From Paracoccus sp. S1E-3 (GTDB lineage Bacteria > Pseudomonadota > Alphaproteobacteria > Rhodobacterales > Rhodobacteraceae), in assembly GCF_013868135.1 (NCBI RefSeq), contig NZ_JACEMU010000017.1, forward strand, positions 137,853 through 201,852: DNA of 64,000 nt, written 5' to 3'. Below the pieces are notes generated by a model. That model saw only the letters and a list, made by a program, of their open reading frames with translations. It searched no databases and was not told the origin of the DNA. Each line of letters starts with the position of its first letter. The first letter of the stretch is position 1. The position numbers were made by a program, and so were the translations under genes. Below are positions 8,863 through 18,513 of the stretch, one piece after another.

Positions 8863-9360
8863 ATGGCTGTCGATATTTTTCTGAAACTGTCCAACAACAT
8901 CAAGGGTGAATCGCAGGACTCGACTCACCGTAACGAGATCGACGTTCTGGCCTGGGACTGGGCGCTGACCCAGTCGGGCACCACCCATGTGGGTTCGGGC
9001 GGCGGCGGCGGTAAGGTCAACGTCAAGGACATTACCCTGACCAAATATGTTGACCTGGCATCCAACGATCTGATCAAGCGCTGCACCAACGGCGAGCACA
9101 TCGAAAACGGCGAGCTCATCGTGCGCAAATCGGGCGGCACCGCGCCGGTCGAATATTTCCGCATCAAGATGAGCAACATCATGATCACCAGCTACACTAC
9201 TGGTGGCTCGAAGGATGGCCTGGACCGCATCCAGGAAACGCTGACCCTGAACTTCCGCAAGTTCGAAGTCGCCTACACCCTGCAGGAAGAATCGGGTGCC
9301 GCCGGCGCCGAAACCCTGGCCGGTTGGGACATCGCCGAAAACAAGGAGTGGAACGCCTAA
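8863..9360 (+). CDS. hcp: T6SS inner tube protein Hcp (TssD)
   Basis: 165 residues beginning MAVDIFLKLSNNIKGESQD, the classic Hcp start, with a Gly-rich loop (SGGGGGKVNVKDI) and the strand motifs YVDLASNDLIKRCTNGEHI and FRKFEVAYTLQEE. Hcp hexamers stack into the tube inside the sheath and are secreted, sometimes carrying effectors in the ring lumen. An AGGAG site lies about 12 bases ahead of the ATG. A strong hairpin follows the stop codon, which may raise hcp levels relative to tssE-H downstream. Confidence 0.97.
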   Translation: MAVDIFLKLSNNIKGESQDSTHRNEIDVLAWDWALTQSGTTHVGSGGGGGKVNVKDITLTKYVDLASNDLIKRCTNGEHIENGELIVRKSGGTAPVEYFRIKMSNIMITSYTTGGSKDGLDRIQETLTLNFRKFEVAYTLQEESGAAGAETLAGWDIAENKEWNA

Positions 9361-9382
9361 GCGTTTCGCCTTTTCGGTCGGA

Positions 9383-9413
9383 ACAGGGCTGGCGCAATCC
9401 GTGCCGGCCCTGT
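9383..9413 (+). terminator. Stem-loop after hcp, possible attenuator
   Basis: ACAGGGCTGGC pairs with GCCGGCCCTGT: eleven base pairs with one G-U, and a nine-base loop. It begins 22 bases after the hcp stop and is followed only by TTTCAT, so the U-run is short. It may act as a partial terminator or as a 3' mRNA stabiliser that keeps hcp transcript abundant while letting some transcription into tssE. It also argues against starting tssE further upstream. Confidence 0.5.
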
Positions 9414-9439
9414 TTCATATGCGGTGGGCGTGTGCCCGC

Positions 9440-10048
9440 ATGGTTCAGGTTTTGGTGGGCGGACAAGTGCAGCGTTATCGCAAGGTTTCCAACGACGATC
9501 CCACGCGCAGCGGGCTGCGCGAGATGTCGTTGATGCATGTGTTTCGCGCCTCGGCCGGGCGGCGCGACGGCCGCGACCCCGACCAGCATTATCAGGATGG
9601 CGAGCGCGACCTGACTCTGCGAAGCCAGAAGCGCCGCGACGGCACTGATGAGGCCGCGCTGCGCCACAATATCGCGCTGGATGTCTCCAGCCTGATGAAC
9701 ACCATCCGGCTCGATGTGGTTGTCGGCATGGCGGATACGCCGCGCGTCGCGCGATCGGTGGTGAATTTCGGCTTTCAGGACATGGACAGCCTGTGGCGCG
9801 ATCATCGCAACCCGCAGGACATGGCCGCCGCCATCCGCGAAACGCTGATCGCTAACGAGCCGCGGCTCCGCCCCTCGACCATCGAGGTCCGCATCGACGA
9901 GAGCGGCCCCGGCAAGGATCAGCGCCTGCAATTCGAGATCGTGGCCGAAATGATTTCCAATCCCTCAGACATTCCATTGCAATTCTATGCCGAGGTCGAT
10001 CCCGCCGCCGGAAAGATCGCGCTGAAACGGATGCAGGGCGATTCATGA
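9440..10048 (+). CDS. tssE: T6SS baseplate wedge protein TssE
   Basis: About 202 residues from the ATG at 9440. The core matches gp25-like TssE: LREMSLMHVFRAS, then LRHNIALDVSSLMNTIRLD, a middle VVNFGFQDMDSLWRDH, and a C-terminal LQFEIVAEMISNPSDIPLQFYAEVD. It is a wedge component of the baseplate. The start is uncertain. ATGs at 9419 and 9524 are in frame; 9524 would cut conserved residues and 9419 sits almost on the hairpin. Its stop overlaps the tssF start by four bases (ATGA), giving coupled translation. Confidence 0.87.
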   Translation: MVQVLVGGQVQRYRKVSNDDPTRSGLREMSLMHVFRASAGRRDGRDPDQHYQDGERDLTLRSQKRRDGTDEAALRHNIALDVSSLMNTIRLDVVVGMADTPRVARSVVNFGFQDMDSLWRDHRNPQDMAAAIRETLIANEPRLRPSTIEVRIDESGPGKDQRLQFEIVAEMISNPSDIPLQFYAEVDPAAGKIALKRMQGDS

Positions 10049-11955
10049 AAAAGTCATTCCGCGACGCTTACGAACGCGAGCTGGATATCCTTTACGAACG
10101 CACGGCGGAATTTGCCGATGAATATCCGGGTCTCGCCGACCGGCTGGGCGGTCTGCTGCGCGACAATATCGACCCGACCGTAGCCGGCCTGCTGGAGGGC
10201 ACCGCCTTCATGGCCGCGCGCGTGCAGCAGAAGCTGGACGAGGAGTTTCGCGGCTTCACCACCGAGTTGCTGGAGCAGATTTTCCCCGATGCGCTGGCGC
10301 CGATCCCCAGTTGCATGCTGGTGCAGGCGCAGCGCCCCGAAAATCCGCCCCCCGATCTTGGCGTGGCCCGCTATCCGCGCGGCGCCACGATGGAGGCGCC
10401 GTTCCGCGACGCCGACAAGCGCATCGTCTGTCGCTTCTCTCTGGCCGCGCCGCTGGACGTGCTGCCGTTGGAAATGACCGGATTGCGCTATCTGGACCGC
10501 CCAGCCCCCATCGGCGCGCTGGGACAGGACCCTGATCCCGCGACCCGCGCGGCCCTGCAGGTCGATCTGCGCCACATCACCGAACGTTCGCTGTCGACCC
10601 TGGAATGCGACAGCATCACCTTTCACCTGACGGCCGAGATGGCGCAGGCCTCGGCGCTGTATGAACAGATCCACGCGGGCGTGGTGCGGGCCAGTCTGCG
10701 CTGGCTGGAGCCCAATGGCGATCCGGTCTTTGTCCGCCTGCGTCCCGACCAGATCGACCAGATCGGCTTCGCGAGCGAGGAATTGCTGTTCGACCGCGAC
10801 AGCCGCCTGTTCGAGGGCTTTGCCCTGCTGCGCGACTTTTTCGCATTTCCGCGCAAGTTCATGGGCTTCAGGCTGACCGGCATGGCGGGAGCGCTTGCCG
10901 GGATCAAGGCCCGCGAGGCGCAGCTGATCCTGGAATTCGACCGCAGCGATGCCGACATCGCCCGCCAGATCGGCGCGCAGGATCTACGGCTGAACTGCGC
11001 CCCGGCGGTGAACCTGTTCGAGGAACGCTCGAACCAGATCCGGCTGGGGGATAATCTGCACGAATATGTGGTGACGCCCGACAGTGCCCGGCTGACCCAG
11101 ATCGAAGTGCACCGCATCCTCGACGTTTTCGCCAGTTCCGGCGGTTCGCAGCAGCGCGCCGAGGTGCATCCGCTTTACGCCCTGCCGCCGTCTGCGCAGG
11201 CCCCCCGATCGGTCTATTACTATACCATGCGCCGCAAGCCCCGCCGGTTGACGGCGTCGGAACGGCGCAACGGGTTGCGCACCGATTATCGCGGGACGGA
11301 GACTTACATCTCGTTGTACGAACCGCCTTCGGGCGAGGTCGGCCAGCGGGCCCAGCGGTTGCATGTGCGCACGCTCTGTTCCAACCGGCATCTGCCAATG
11401 TCGCTGCCCCTGGCGCGCAGCGATGATCTGCATATGGATGACGACCAGAAGCTGCGCCTGCGCTGCGTGAACGGGCCGACTCCGCCGCGCGAAGCGATGA
11501 CCGAGACCGAACTGGGCGGCCCGCATCGCAGCCAGCAGGGCGATGTCTATTGGCGGCTGATATCCTATCTGTCACTGAACCATTTCGGGCTGGATGACCG
11601 CTTTGGCCGCGACGGCGCTGCCAGCCTGCGCGAGATCCTGTCGCTGTTCGCCGATCTCTCGGACAATATCACCCAAAGCCAGATCGCCGGCATCACCCGC
11701 CTGGATGTGCGGCCGGTCACAAGGTCCATCCGCCGGCCCGAAGGTTTCTTCCCGGCACGGGGGTTGGAAGTCGCCATCACCTTCGACGAAACGGCCTTCG
11801 AGGGTGCGGGCATCCTGCCGCTTGCCGCGGTGCTCGACCGCTTTCTGGCCGAATATGTCAGCATCAACAGTTTCTCGCAGACGGTGACGGTCAGCAAACA
11901 GCGCGGCGTGCTGCGCCGCTGGCCGGCCCGCACCGGTCAGGGCCCGCTGATATGA
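10045..11955 (+). CDS. tssF: T6SS baseplate protein TssF
   Basis: 636 residues. The N-terminus FRDAYERELDILYERTAEFA and the following EYPGLADRLGG and EGTAFMAARVQQKLDEEF are signature TssF/VasA features. It forms the wedge of the baseplate with TssG and TssE, in the cytoplasm against the membrane complex. It overlaps both neighbours by ATGA junctions. Length and content are ordinary for the family. Confidence 0.96.
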   Translation: MKKSFRDAYERELDILYERTAEFADEYPGLADRLGGLLRDNIDPTVAGLLEGTAFMAARVQQKLDEEFRGFTTELLEQIFPDALAPIPSCMLVQAQRPENPPPDLGVARYPRGATMEAPFRDADKRIVCRFSLAAPLDVLPLEMTGLRYLDRPAPIGALGQDPDPATRAALQVDLRHITERSLSTLECDSITFHLTAEMAQASALYEQIHAGVVRASLRWLEPNGDPVFVRLRPDQIDQIGFASEELLFDRDSRLFEGFALLRDFFAFPRKFMGFRLTGMAGALAGIKAREAQLILEFDRSDADIARQIGAQDLRLNCAPAVNLFEERSNQIRLGDNLHEYVVTPDSARLTQIEVHRILDVFASSGGSQQRAEVHPLYALPPSAQAPRSVYYYTMRRKPRRLTASERRNGLRTDYRGTETYISLYEPPSGEVGQRAQRLHVRTLCSNRHLPMSLPLARSDDLHMDDDQKLRLRCVNGPTPPREAMTETELGGPHRSQQGDVYWRLISYLSLNHFGLDDRFGRDGAASLREILSLFADLSDNITQSQIAGITRLDVRPVTRSIRRPEGFFPARGLEVAITFDETAFEGAGILPLAAVLDRFLAEYVSINSFSQTVTVSKQRGVLRRWPARTGQGPLI

Positions 11956-12950
11956 GAGGGCAGGGCGGGTTTCTGGCCCTGCTGCGCCGGCTGGAGCGTG
12001 ACAACCCGCACCGGCCGCGCATCGGGCGTTCCGCCCATCTGGCCGAGGAGATCGTTGATCTCGGGCAGGATCCCCGGCTGGAATTTCCGGTGGCCGAGTT
12101 CCACAGCCACCCCGACCAGCCCGCAGAGATCCGAGACAGTCTCGGCCGGGTCGCGCTCCGGCCACAGTTTCTGGGTATGTTCGGGGCGTTCGGCGCCTTG
12201 CCGCTGAATACCACCGAGGAGGTGCAGCGCTGGCAGAACGAGGGTCAGGACGGCTTCACAAAATTCGCCGATATCTTCACATCGCGGTTTTTGCAGCTTT
12301 TTTTCCGTGCCTGGTCCGATAGCCACGCGATCAGCCAGCATGACCGGCCCGACGAGGACCGCTTCGCGCGCTATATCGCGGCGGTGTCGGGCACCGGCAG
12401 CCCGGCCTTTGTCCATCACGATGATTTTCCCGATATCGCCCGCCTGCCGATGGTGTCGATCTTCGGCGGGCGGGTGCGCAGCGCGGTGCGTCTGCGCCAG
12501 ATGATCGCGCGCTATTTCGGCCTGAATGTCGAGGTCGAGGAGCACGTTCCGTCCTGGCTGGAATTCGAGACAGACGAGTTGAGCGGCTTGGGCGCACGCG
12601 GTGCGCTTGGCCAGAACACCTATCTGGGCAGTCGTGTCAGGTCGGTCAGCGAAAAGATCTGCCTGCATCTCGACCTGCCCGATGCCGACCGCTACCGCCG
12701 CTTTCTGCCCGGCGCCGAGGAACACCGGATGCTGACCAATCTGGTCTTCTGGTATCTCGGCCGCACCTACGAGGTAGAGCTGGCCCTGCGGCTGCCGCCG
12801 TCGAAAATCCCGGCGGCGACGCTGGGCAAGACCGTGGCGGTCGGCTGGCTGGCCGCACTCAGCCCCCCGCGCGGGACCGATGACAGCCCTGTCGAGGTCG
12901 CCCGCTTTCAGATCGACCCCGAATCCGCACGACCGCGAGGAACCGCATGA
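11952..12950 (+). CDS. tssG: T6SS baseplate protein TssG
   Basis: 332 residues. It shows the TssG/VasB opening FLALLRRLERDNPHRPRIG, the central MFGAFGALPLN and FADIFTSRFLQLFFRAWSDS, and the late NTYLGSRVRSVSEKICLHL. It binds TssF and helps attach the baseplate to TssK and the membrane complex. It starts in an ATGA overlap with tssF and ends in one with clpV. Confidence 0.95.
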   Translation: MRGQGGFLALLRRLERDNPHRPRIGRSAHLAEEIVDLGQDPRLEFPVAEFHSHPDQPAEIRDSLGRVALRPQFLGMFGAFGALPLNTTEEVQRWQNEGQDGFTKFADIFTSRFLQLFFRAWSDSHAISQHDRPDEDRFARYIAAVSGTGSPAFVHHDDFPDIARLPMVSIFGGRVRSAVRLRQMIARYFGLNVEVEEHVPSWLEFETDELSGLGARGALGQNTYLGSRVRSVSEKICLHLDLPDADRYRRFLPGAEEHRMLTNLVFWYLGRTYEVELALRLPPSKIPAATLGKTVAVGWLAALSPPRGTDDSPVEVARFQIDPESARPRGTA

Positions 12951-15586
12951 CCGCAATCACCATCGAGAAATTCGCCGGCAAGATGAACCGCGTCGGCTAT
13001 GACGCCTTTTTGCAGGCGATGCGGCAGGCGCGCGGCGACGGCAACCGCAATGTCGAACTCAGCCACTGGCTGTTTCACGCGCTGTCGAACCAGAATTGCG
13101 ACATCTCGGTCACGCTGCGCGAGGTTGGCAAGGATCGCGGCCGGGTGCTGAAGGATCTCGATCAGGCAATGGCGCGGTTGCAGAAGAATGTGACCGAAAC
13201 GCCCGGCATCTCGGAACGGCTGGCCGATGCGCTGAACCACGCCTGGACCTATGCGACGCTGTTCTTCGGCGAGACGCAGATCCGCACCGGCCATCTGCTG
13301 GTCGCGCTGCTGAACGACGCCAGCCTGCGGCGCGAGATCGAAAGCTATTCTCCGGTCTTCGAAGAACTGTTCGCCGATCAGATCGGGAAAGAGGCGCGCA
13401 CCCTCTGGTCCGGATCCGAGGAGGAGGACATGCGCCCGATGGACGGCTCGGGTCTGGTGGCGCCGGGCACGGGGCGCGACAGCGCCGGGCCGTCAACGGC
13501 GCTTGGCCGCTTCTCGGTCGACATGACGGCGCAGGCGGCGGAAGGGGCGATGGACCCCGTCGTCGGCCGCGACGACGAGATCCGCCAGATCGTCGACGTG
13601 CTGATGCGCCGCCGCCAGAACAACCCGATCCTGACCGGCGAGGCCGGCGTGGGCAAGACCGCCGTGGTCGAGGGCTTCGCCCAGAAGCTGGCCGCGAATG
13701 ACGTGCCGCCGACGCTGCAGGGGATGCGGCTGCATATGCTCGACATCGGCGCCATGCAGGCCGGGGCCAGCATGAAGGGCGAATTCGAACAGCGCCTGCG
13801 CTCGGTCATTGACGAGGTTCAGGCAAGCCCGACCCCCATCATCCTGTTCATCGACGAGGCCCATACCCTGATCGGCGCGGGCGGGGCGGCGGGCACCGGC
13901 GATGCCGCCAACCTTTTGAAACCGGCGCTGGCGCGGGGCACCCTGCGCACCATCGGGGCCACCACCTGGGCCGAATACCGCAACTATTTCGAAAAGGACC
14001 CGGCGCTGACCCGGCGTTTCCAGCCGGTGACGGTGGACGAGCCGAGCATCGAAACCGCCTGTTACATGATGCGCGGGCTGCTGGGTCCGATGGAGGCGCA
14101 TCACAAAGTCCGCATCTCGGACGAGGCGGTCGAGGCGGCTGTGAAGCTGTCGGCGCGTTACCTGCCGGCGCGGCAATTGCCCGACAAGGCAGTCTCGCTT
14201 CTGGATACGGCCTGCGCGCGGGTCGCGGTCAGCCAGTCCGCGACGCCCGCGCGTCTGGCCGATCTGCGCGCCGATATCGCAGCGCTCAACACCGAAATCG
14301 CCGCCAAGGAGGCCGAGCGCGAGTTGGGTGCCACGGATGAGGGGCGCCTGACCGAGATCCGCGAGAAACGCGAAAAGCTGCTGTCTGATCTGGCCCTGGT
14401 CGAGGCCGCTTATGACAGCGAAAAGGGGCTGGTCGATGGCATCCTCGACCTGCGCCGCAGCATTGCCGAGGCCGAGGGCGAGGATTTCGATGAAGTCGCT
14501 GCCCGTGCCGATCTGGATGGCAAGATGGCCGATCTGTCGGCGATCCATCCCGATGAGCGGATGATCTGGCCGCATGTGGACGATCAGGCGGTGGCCTCCG
14601 TCATCAGCGACTGGACGGGGATTCCCGCGGGCCGCATGGTGGCCGATGAATTGCAGGCGGTGCTGGGATTGGCCGATCACCTGAAGGAACGAGTGATCGG
14701 GCAGGATCCCGGTCTGCAGATGATCGCGCGCCGGGTCGAGACCGCCCGCGCGGGCCTGTCGAACCCGGAAAAGCCGATCGGGGTTTTCATGCTGTGCGGG
14801 CCGTCCGGTGTCGGCAAGACGGAAACCGCGCTCGCGCTGGCCGAATCGCTTTACGGCGGTGAACAGAACGTCATCACCATCAACATGTCCGAATTTCAGG
14901 AAGCCCATTCCGTTTCGCTGCTGAAGGGCGCCCCGCCCGGCTATGTCGGCTATGGCGAGGGCGGGCGCCTGACTGAGGCGGTGCGCCGCAAACCCTATTC
15001 GGTGGTGCTGCTGGACGAGATGGAAAAGGCCCACCCGGACGTGCACGAGCTGTTCTTCCAGGTCTTCGACAAGGGCCGGATGGAGGACGGCAACGGCCGG
15101 CCCATCAACTTCCGCAACACGCTGATCCTGATGACCTCGAATGTTGGGACCGGCACCATCATGAACCTTGCCCCCGAAGGCGAGATCACCGATCCCGAGA
15201 CACTGGAAGCCTCGCTGAAGGAAGAATTGCTGGGCACCTTCCCGCCCGCGCTTCTGGGCCGGATCGTGTCCATTCCCTATGTGCCGCTGTCGGCGCCGGT
15301 TCTGGCCGGAATCACCCGGTTGAAGCTGGGTTCGGTGGCGCGGCGGATGCGGGATTCGCATGGCACGCAGCTGATCTGGGACGATGCGGTGATCGACCAT
15401 ATCGTCGCCCAATGTCGTGATCCCGACAGCGGCGGCCGGATGATCGACAACATCATCACCAACTCGATCCTGCCGGATTTGTCACGCCAGGTGCTTGCGC
15501 GTATGGTGAGCGGTGAGGAGATGTCGGATGTCACCATCCGTATCGACGACGGCGCGTTCAGCTATGACTTTTCAGGGAAGAAATAG
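12947..15586 (+). CDS. tssH: T6SS sheath-disassembly ATPase ClpV (TssH)
   Basis: 879 residues, a ClpB-type double AAA+ ATPase. The N-domain (about 1-150) binds the TssC N-terminus. Walker A1 GEAGVGKT is near residue 231 with Walker [16 protein letters not shown] short middle coiled-coil region (about 440-500) follows. Walker A2 GPSGVGKT is near residue 619 with [14 protein letters not shown]. It recycles contracted sheaths in the cytoplasm. The short middle domain and its place after tssG separate it from housekeeping ClpB. Confidence 0.96.
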   Translation: MTAITIEKFAGKMNRVGYDAFLQAMRQARGDGNRNVELSHWLFHALSNQNCDISVTLREVGKDRGRVLKDLDQAMARLQKNVTETPGISERLADALNHAWTYATLFFGETQIRTGHLLVALLNDASLRREIESYSPVFEELFADQIGKEARTLWSGSEEEDMRPMDGSGLVAPGTGRDSAGPSTALGRFSVDMTAQAAEGAMDPVVGRDDEIRQIVDVLMRRRQNNPILTGEAGVGKTAVVEGFAQKLAANDVPPTLQGMRLHMLDIGAMQAGASMKGEFEQRLRSVIDEVQASPTPIILFIDEAHTLIGAGGAAGTGDAANLLKPALARGTLRTIGATTWAEYRNYFEKDPALTRRFQPVTVDEPSIETACYMMRGLLGPMEAHHKVRISDEAVEAAVKLSARYLPARQLPDKAVSLLDTACARVAVSQSATPARLADLRADIAALNTEIAAKEAERELGATDEGRLTEIREKREKLLSDLALVEAAYDSEKGLVDGILDLRRSIAEAEGEDFDEVAARADLDGKMADLSAIHPDERMIWPHVDDQAVASVISDWTGIPAGRMVADELQAVLGLADHLKERVIGQDPGLQMIARRVETARAGLSNPEKPIGVFMLCGPSGVGKTETALALAESLYGGEQNVITINMSEFQEAHSVSLLKGAPPGYVGYGEGGRLTEAVRRKPYSVVLLDEMEKAHPDVHELFFQVFDKGRMEDGNGRPINFRNTLILMTSNVGTGTIMNLAPEGEITDPETLEASLKEELLGTFPPALLGRIVSIPYVPLSAPVLAGITRLKLGSVARRMRDSHGTQLIWDDAVIDHIVAQCRDPDSGGRMIDNIITNSILPDLSRQVLARMVSGEEMSDVTIRIDDGAFSYDFSGKK

Positions 15587-15589
15587 GAT

Positions 15590-15961
15590 ATGACGGTAAA
15601 GATTGACTGGGTTCTGATTGAAGGCAATGCCGGCGCGCGACTGGGCGCGCTCGGTTTTCTGGGGGATGAGGTTGCGGCCATCGCCCTTTTCTCGCCCCAT
15701 GACGGCGCGGTCGAGGTGCTGACCGCCGCAGCCGGCCGCCCCGAAATCCGCCTGCGCGATCCCGCGCTCGGTCGACTGTCGCGCCGCGTCAGCGCCGAGT
15801 TCACGCGCCCCGCCATGCCCGGCCAGACCTGGTGGAAACACCTGCAATCGGCCCCCCGGATGCAGACCCGGGCCGGTTCGGAACTGATCCGCCCCGGCGA
15901 AATCATTCGCGTCCTGACGCGGCTCTCCTCGGACAAGGCGCTGGCAGCGGCGCTGGCTTAG
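15590..15961 (+). CDS. Small hypothetical protein at the end of the forward T6SS operon
   Basis: 123 residues with no signal peptide, membrane helix or motif I recognise. It starts MTVKIDWVLIEG and ends in a basic helical stretch (IIRVLTRLSSDKALAAALA). It begins three bases after clpV, so it is probably translated with the T6SS. Its stop codon overlaps the stop of the convergent TonB-like gene by a few bases, so both frames use this DNA fully. It could be an accessory or regulatory subunit; no function can be claimed. Confidence 0.6.
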   Translation: MTVKIDWVLIEGNAGARLGALGFLGDEVAAIALFSPHDGAVEVLTAAAGRPEIRLRDPALGRLSRRVSAEFTRPAMPGQTWWKHLQSAPRMQTRAGSELIRPGEIIRVLTRLSSDKALAAALA

Positions 15962-17001
15962 CGCACGTCGAAACTGGCGATGCCGATCAGGGCGGTCTGT
16001 CCGACTTCGGCGAAAAGCGCGTCGAAAAACGGCCCGGCGGCGTCGCCCGCACGGGCCGTTACCGTGTTCAGCCGTTGCGGCGTCGCAAGCGCGATCAGCA
16101 GCTGGCGGGTATCGCGCGGCTGGCGCATCCGCGCCACCGGGATGTCAAACCGCGTGACCCCGGCCGAGGACAGCAGGAACCGCCGCAGATCGTGAACGGC
16201 ACCGTTTTCGTCAACCATCAGCAGCGTCTGCACATAGCCCGCACCATTGCTGATCCGCCCGCGCAAGCTGTCGCCCGAGGCCACGCTTTGCGCGTCCAAC
16301 TGCAGCCCGAGCGCAAAGACCGGATAGCGGATGTCGCGACGCGCGAAGGCGACAGCGGGGCATTGGCGCGGGTCGAGAAGCAGTGTTTCGCGGGCGATAT
16401 CGCCTTCGATCCCCGCCACCAACTCGTCGGTCAGCGCCGAGGCATTGCGGTCGCTGTCCGACAGCAGGCTCAGCGTCAATTCCTCCTCGCCGCGCATGAT
16501 CGGCAGCGCCAGCAGACAGGCATCGGTGAGCTGGCTGCGGATGCGGTCGACCAGAATCAGCAGGCGCGGATCGGGGGGCGGCGCCTCGGTCGTGGCATGA
16601 ACGGGCAGGGCGCCGGTCGGCTCCGCCGGGGCGGTGCTGGCGATGGGCGCCCCCGCTTCGCCCGGCAGGCTGTGGGCCGGGTCTGAAGGCGGCAGGGTTT
16701 CGGCGGGCACAACCTCGGCAATCGGGGGGGTGATCGGGCTGGCGACGGCAGCGGCCTCGGTCGCCGTTGCCGGGCCGGGATCGGCGGGAGAGGGCAGCGT
16801 TTCGGTCGGGACGGCCGGGATGTCGACGACCTCGGGGATCAGGGTGGTGACCTCGATCTGGGGCAGCGGCATCGCCGGATCGGGAGACAGGAACTCCAGC
16901 GTCGGCTGATAGACCAGATAAGCCAGCAGCGCCGCGTGCAATCCCAGCGACAGGCCCGAGGCCTGCGCCCATTTCCAGCCATCGGCGGGTTCACCGATCA
17001 T
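15958..17001 (-). CDS. TonB/TolA-like periplasm-spanning protein
   Basis: 347 residues. A short cytoplasmic start leads to one membrane helix, SGLSLGLHAALLAYLVY, containing the S-x-x-x-H spacing (Ser18, His22) that couples TonB to ExbB/ExbD. A Pro/Ala/Thr-rich extension (about 40-165) follows, then a folded region with RSQLTDACLLALPIMRGEEE. No canonical TonB C-terminal box is obvious, so its outer partner is unknown. It is last in the reverse operon and overlaps the second ExbD-like gene (ATGA). Inference: it transmits proton-driven force into the periplasm for this T6SS-linked module. Confidence 0.6.
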   Translation of the reverse strand: MIGEPADGWKWAQASGLSLGLHAALLAYLVYQPTLEFLSPDPAMPLPQIEVTTLIPEVVDIPAVPTETLPSPADPGPATATEAAAVASPITPPIAEVVPAETLPPSDPAHSLPGEAGAPIASTAPAEPTGALPVHATTEAPPPDPRLLILVDRIRSQLTDACLLALPIMRGEEELTLSLLSDSDRNASALTDELVAGIEGDIARETLLLDPRQCPAVAFARRDIRYPVFALGLQLDAQSVASGDSLRGRISNGAGYVQTLLMVDENGAVHDLRRFLLSSAGVTRFDIPVARMRQPRDTRQLLIALATPQRLNTVTARAGDAAGPFFDALFAEVGQTALIGIASFDVR

Positions 17002-17399
17002 GGCGTCCCCCGGTCGTTCAGGGTCACCAACCGCAGGTCATAATCGGTCAGCACCGGGTCGTTCAGCGTATCGACCAGCAGATGGGCCGGCGCGTCCCGA
17101 TCGATCATCAGGTGCAGCACCTGTCCGCCGGTCGCGGGAACGGCCGCGGGCAGCAGATCGGGCGAGATCGGCTCGCCGTCCAGCAGCCAGTTGCCGTCCT
17201 CCTCGACGATCAGAATGGGCGAGGGCAGCTGCTCCAGCGGCAGATCCTCGGTCCGGGACAGATCAAGTTCCGGTGCGGGCCGGACGGTCTGGCCGACGAT
17301 CATGAAGAAGAACAGCAGCAGCAGCACGATGTTCACGATCGACAGAGAGGTGTCGATATGGGCGCGGTCGTGGCGGCGGGGGGGCAGATTCAGGGCCAT
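16998..17399 (-). CDS. ExbD/TolR-like protein lacking the conserved Asp
   Basis: 133 residues with the ExbD layout: short basic N-terminus, one membrane helix (SIVNIVLLLLFFFMIVGQ) and a periplasmic domain (LTDYDLRLVTLNDRG at the end). In functional ExbD/TolR the helix begins TPLxDV, and that Asp carries protons. Here the aligned position is Asn23 (LSIVNI). The neighbouring ExbD-like protein keeps its Asp (Asp29), so the pair could form an asymmetric dimer with one proton-carrying and one silent subunit. It lies directly beside that gene. Confidence 0.75.
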   Translation of the reverse strand: MALNLPPRRHDRAHIDTSLSIVNIVLLLLFFFMIVGQTVRPAPELDLSRTEDLPLEQLPSPILIVEEDGNWLLDGEPISPDLLPAAVPATGGQVLHLMIDRDAPAHLLVDTLNDPVLTDYDLRLVTLNDRGTP

Positions 17400-17864
17400 T
17401 CAGGTTCCCCCGCTGGCAATCTGGACCGAGGTGATGCCCCGCGCCGCCAGCGTTTGCAGCACCGTCACCAGTTGCTGCACGGCCACGTCATGACGCAGCA
17501 CCACCAGCACGTCGCGGGTGCCCTGCGCCATCAGCGCGTCCGCCAGCGCCGGCAGGCGCGCGGGCTCGAAGCGTTGGCCGCTGGCCAGGATGGTGCCGGT
17601 CTCGTCCAGGGTCCAGACGGCGGTGCTGCGGATATCGGTGGTGCGGCCCGGCTCGGTCCCGGTCTCGGGCGCGGGCGCAGCGCCGCCGCCGCTGAGCGCG
17701 CCGGTGCGCAGGTCGAGCATGGAATAGGGTGCGATATTGGCCGAGAGCATGAAGAAGATCAGCAGCTGGAACATCACATCCGCCAACGGCGTCATCGAGA
17801 ACCGATAGCGCCGGTTGCGGCGGGGCAGGATCAGCCCCGGACGCCTGTGGCCGCCCGCCGCCAT
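17400..17864 (-). CDS. ExbD/TolR-like biopolymer transport protein
   Basis: 154 residues. A basic start (RRNRRYRF) leads to the classic helix MTPLADVMFQLLIFFMLSAN, with the proton-carrying Asp at residue 29. The periplasmic part has the ExbD repeat pattern, ending LQTLAARGITSVQIAS. It should sit inside a TolQ/ExbB pentamer in the inner membrane and use the proton gradient. It starts three bases after the TolQ-like gene ends and abuts the Asp-less paralogue. Confidence 0.85.
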   Translation of the reverse strand: MAAGGHRRPGLILPRRNRRYRFSMTPLADVMFQLLIFFMLSANIAPYSMLDLRTGALSGGGAAPAPETGTEPGRTTDIRSTAVWTLDETGTILASGQRFEPARLPALADALMAQGTRDVLVVLRHDVAVQQLVTVLQTLAARGITSVQIASGGT

Positions 17865-17867
17865 GGA

Positions 17868-18506
17868 TCAGCCGCGCGTCTGGCCGACGCGGCCATGGAT
17901 CGCGGCCGAGATCACCATCTCGATCGTCTGACGCTCGTCGTCGATGCGCCCCTCCAGCCAGGCGGCGATGAAATAGGCCACCAGCGCGATGGCCAGCCCC
18001 GCCGCTGTTGTGGTCAGCGCCGTCCAGATGCCCGAGGCCAGCATCCGCGGATCGGCCGCCGCCTGACTGGCGGCAAGGCTGCCGAAGGCGTCGATCATGC
18101 CGATCACCGTGCCCAACAGCCCCAGCATCGGCGCCATCTGCACCACGGCCTCCAGCAGCCGCATCCGGCTGCCCATGCGGGTCAGCTCCACCAGTGCTGC
18201 CTGCCGAGCCAGTTCCTCGCCATAAAACGGATCCGAGGGTCGCGCCCGCAGCCCCGACATCACCGCCCGCAGCACCCGCGACAGCACCGCCCCGCTGGCG
18301 GTGGCCTTGCGCTGCGCCTCATCGGGGCGGCCGTTCAGCCAGTCGTCGAGGATCGCCTCGGCCTCGGCATGGCGGCCAAGGCCCATGCGGCGGAACTGGG
18401 TAATCTTGAAGATGGCGACGGTGACGGTCAGCACCGACAGGGCGGCAAGGGCAAGAAACACGGCCAGCGTCGTTGCCGGCAGGGATTGGAACATGGACAG
18501 GTTCAT
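17868..18506 (-). CDS. MotA/TolQ/ExbB-type proton channel protein
   Basis: 212 residues. There is an N-terminal helix (TTLAVFLALAALSVLTVTVA), a cytoplasmic segment, and the family signature LEAVVQMAPMLGLLGTVIGM followed by IWTALTTTAAGLAIALVAYF. These two helices form the channel around the ExbD pair. The gene is followed at once by two ExbD-like genes and the TonB-like gene, the gene content of a complete Tol/Exb motor. A separate ExbB-ExbD-TonB set for iron uptake lies at 48-50 kb, so this one probably has another job. Confidence 0.88.
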   Translation of the reverse strand: MNLSMFQSLPATTLAVFLALAALSVLTVTVAIFKITQFRRMGLGRHAEAEAILDDWLNGRPDEAQRKATASGAVLSRVLRAVMSGLRARPSDPFYGEELARQAALVELTRMGSRMRLLEAVVQMAPMLGLLGTVIGMIDAFGSLAASQAAADPRMLASGIWTALTTTAAGLAIALVAYFIAAWLEGRIDDERQTIEMVISAAIHGRVGQTRG

Positions 18507-18513
18507 GGGAAGG

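Noticed and set aside
9296..10048. tssE starting at 9296 as a 250-residue protein
   Set aside because: The first 40 codons overlap hcp and the post-hcp hairpin in another frame and have no TssE similarity.
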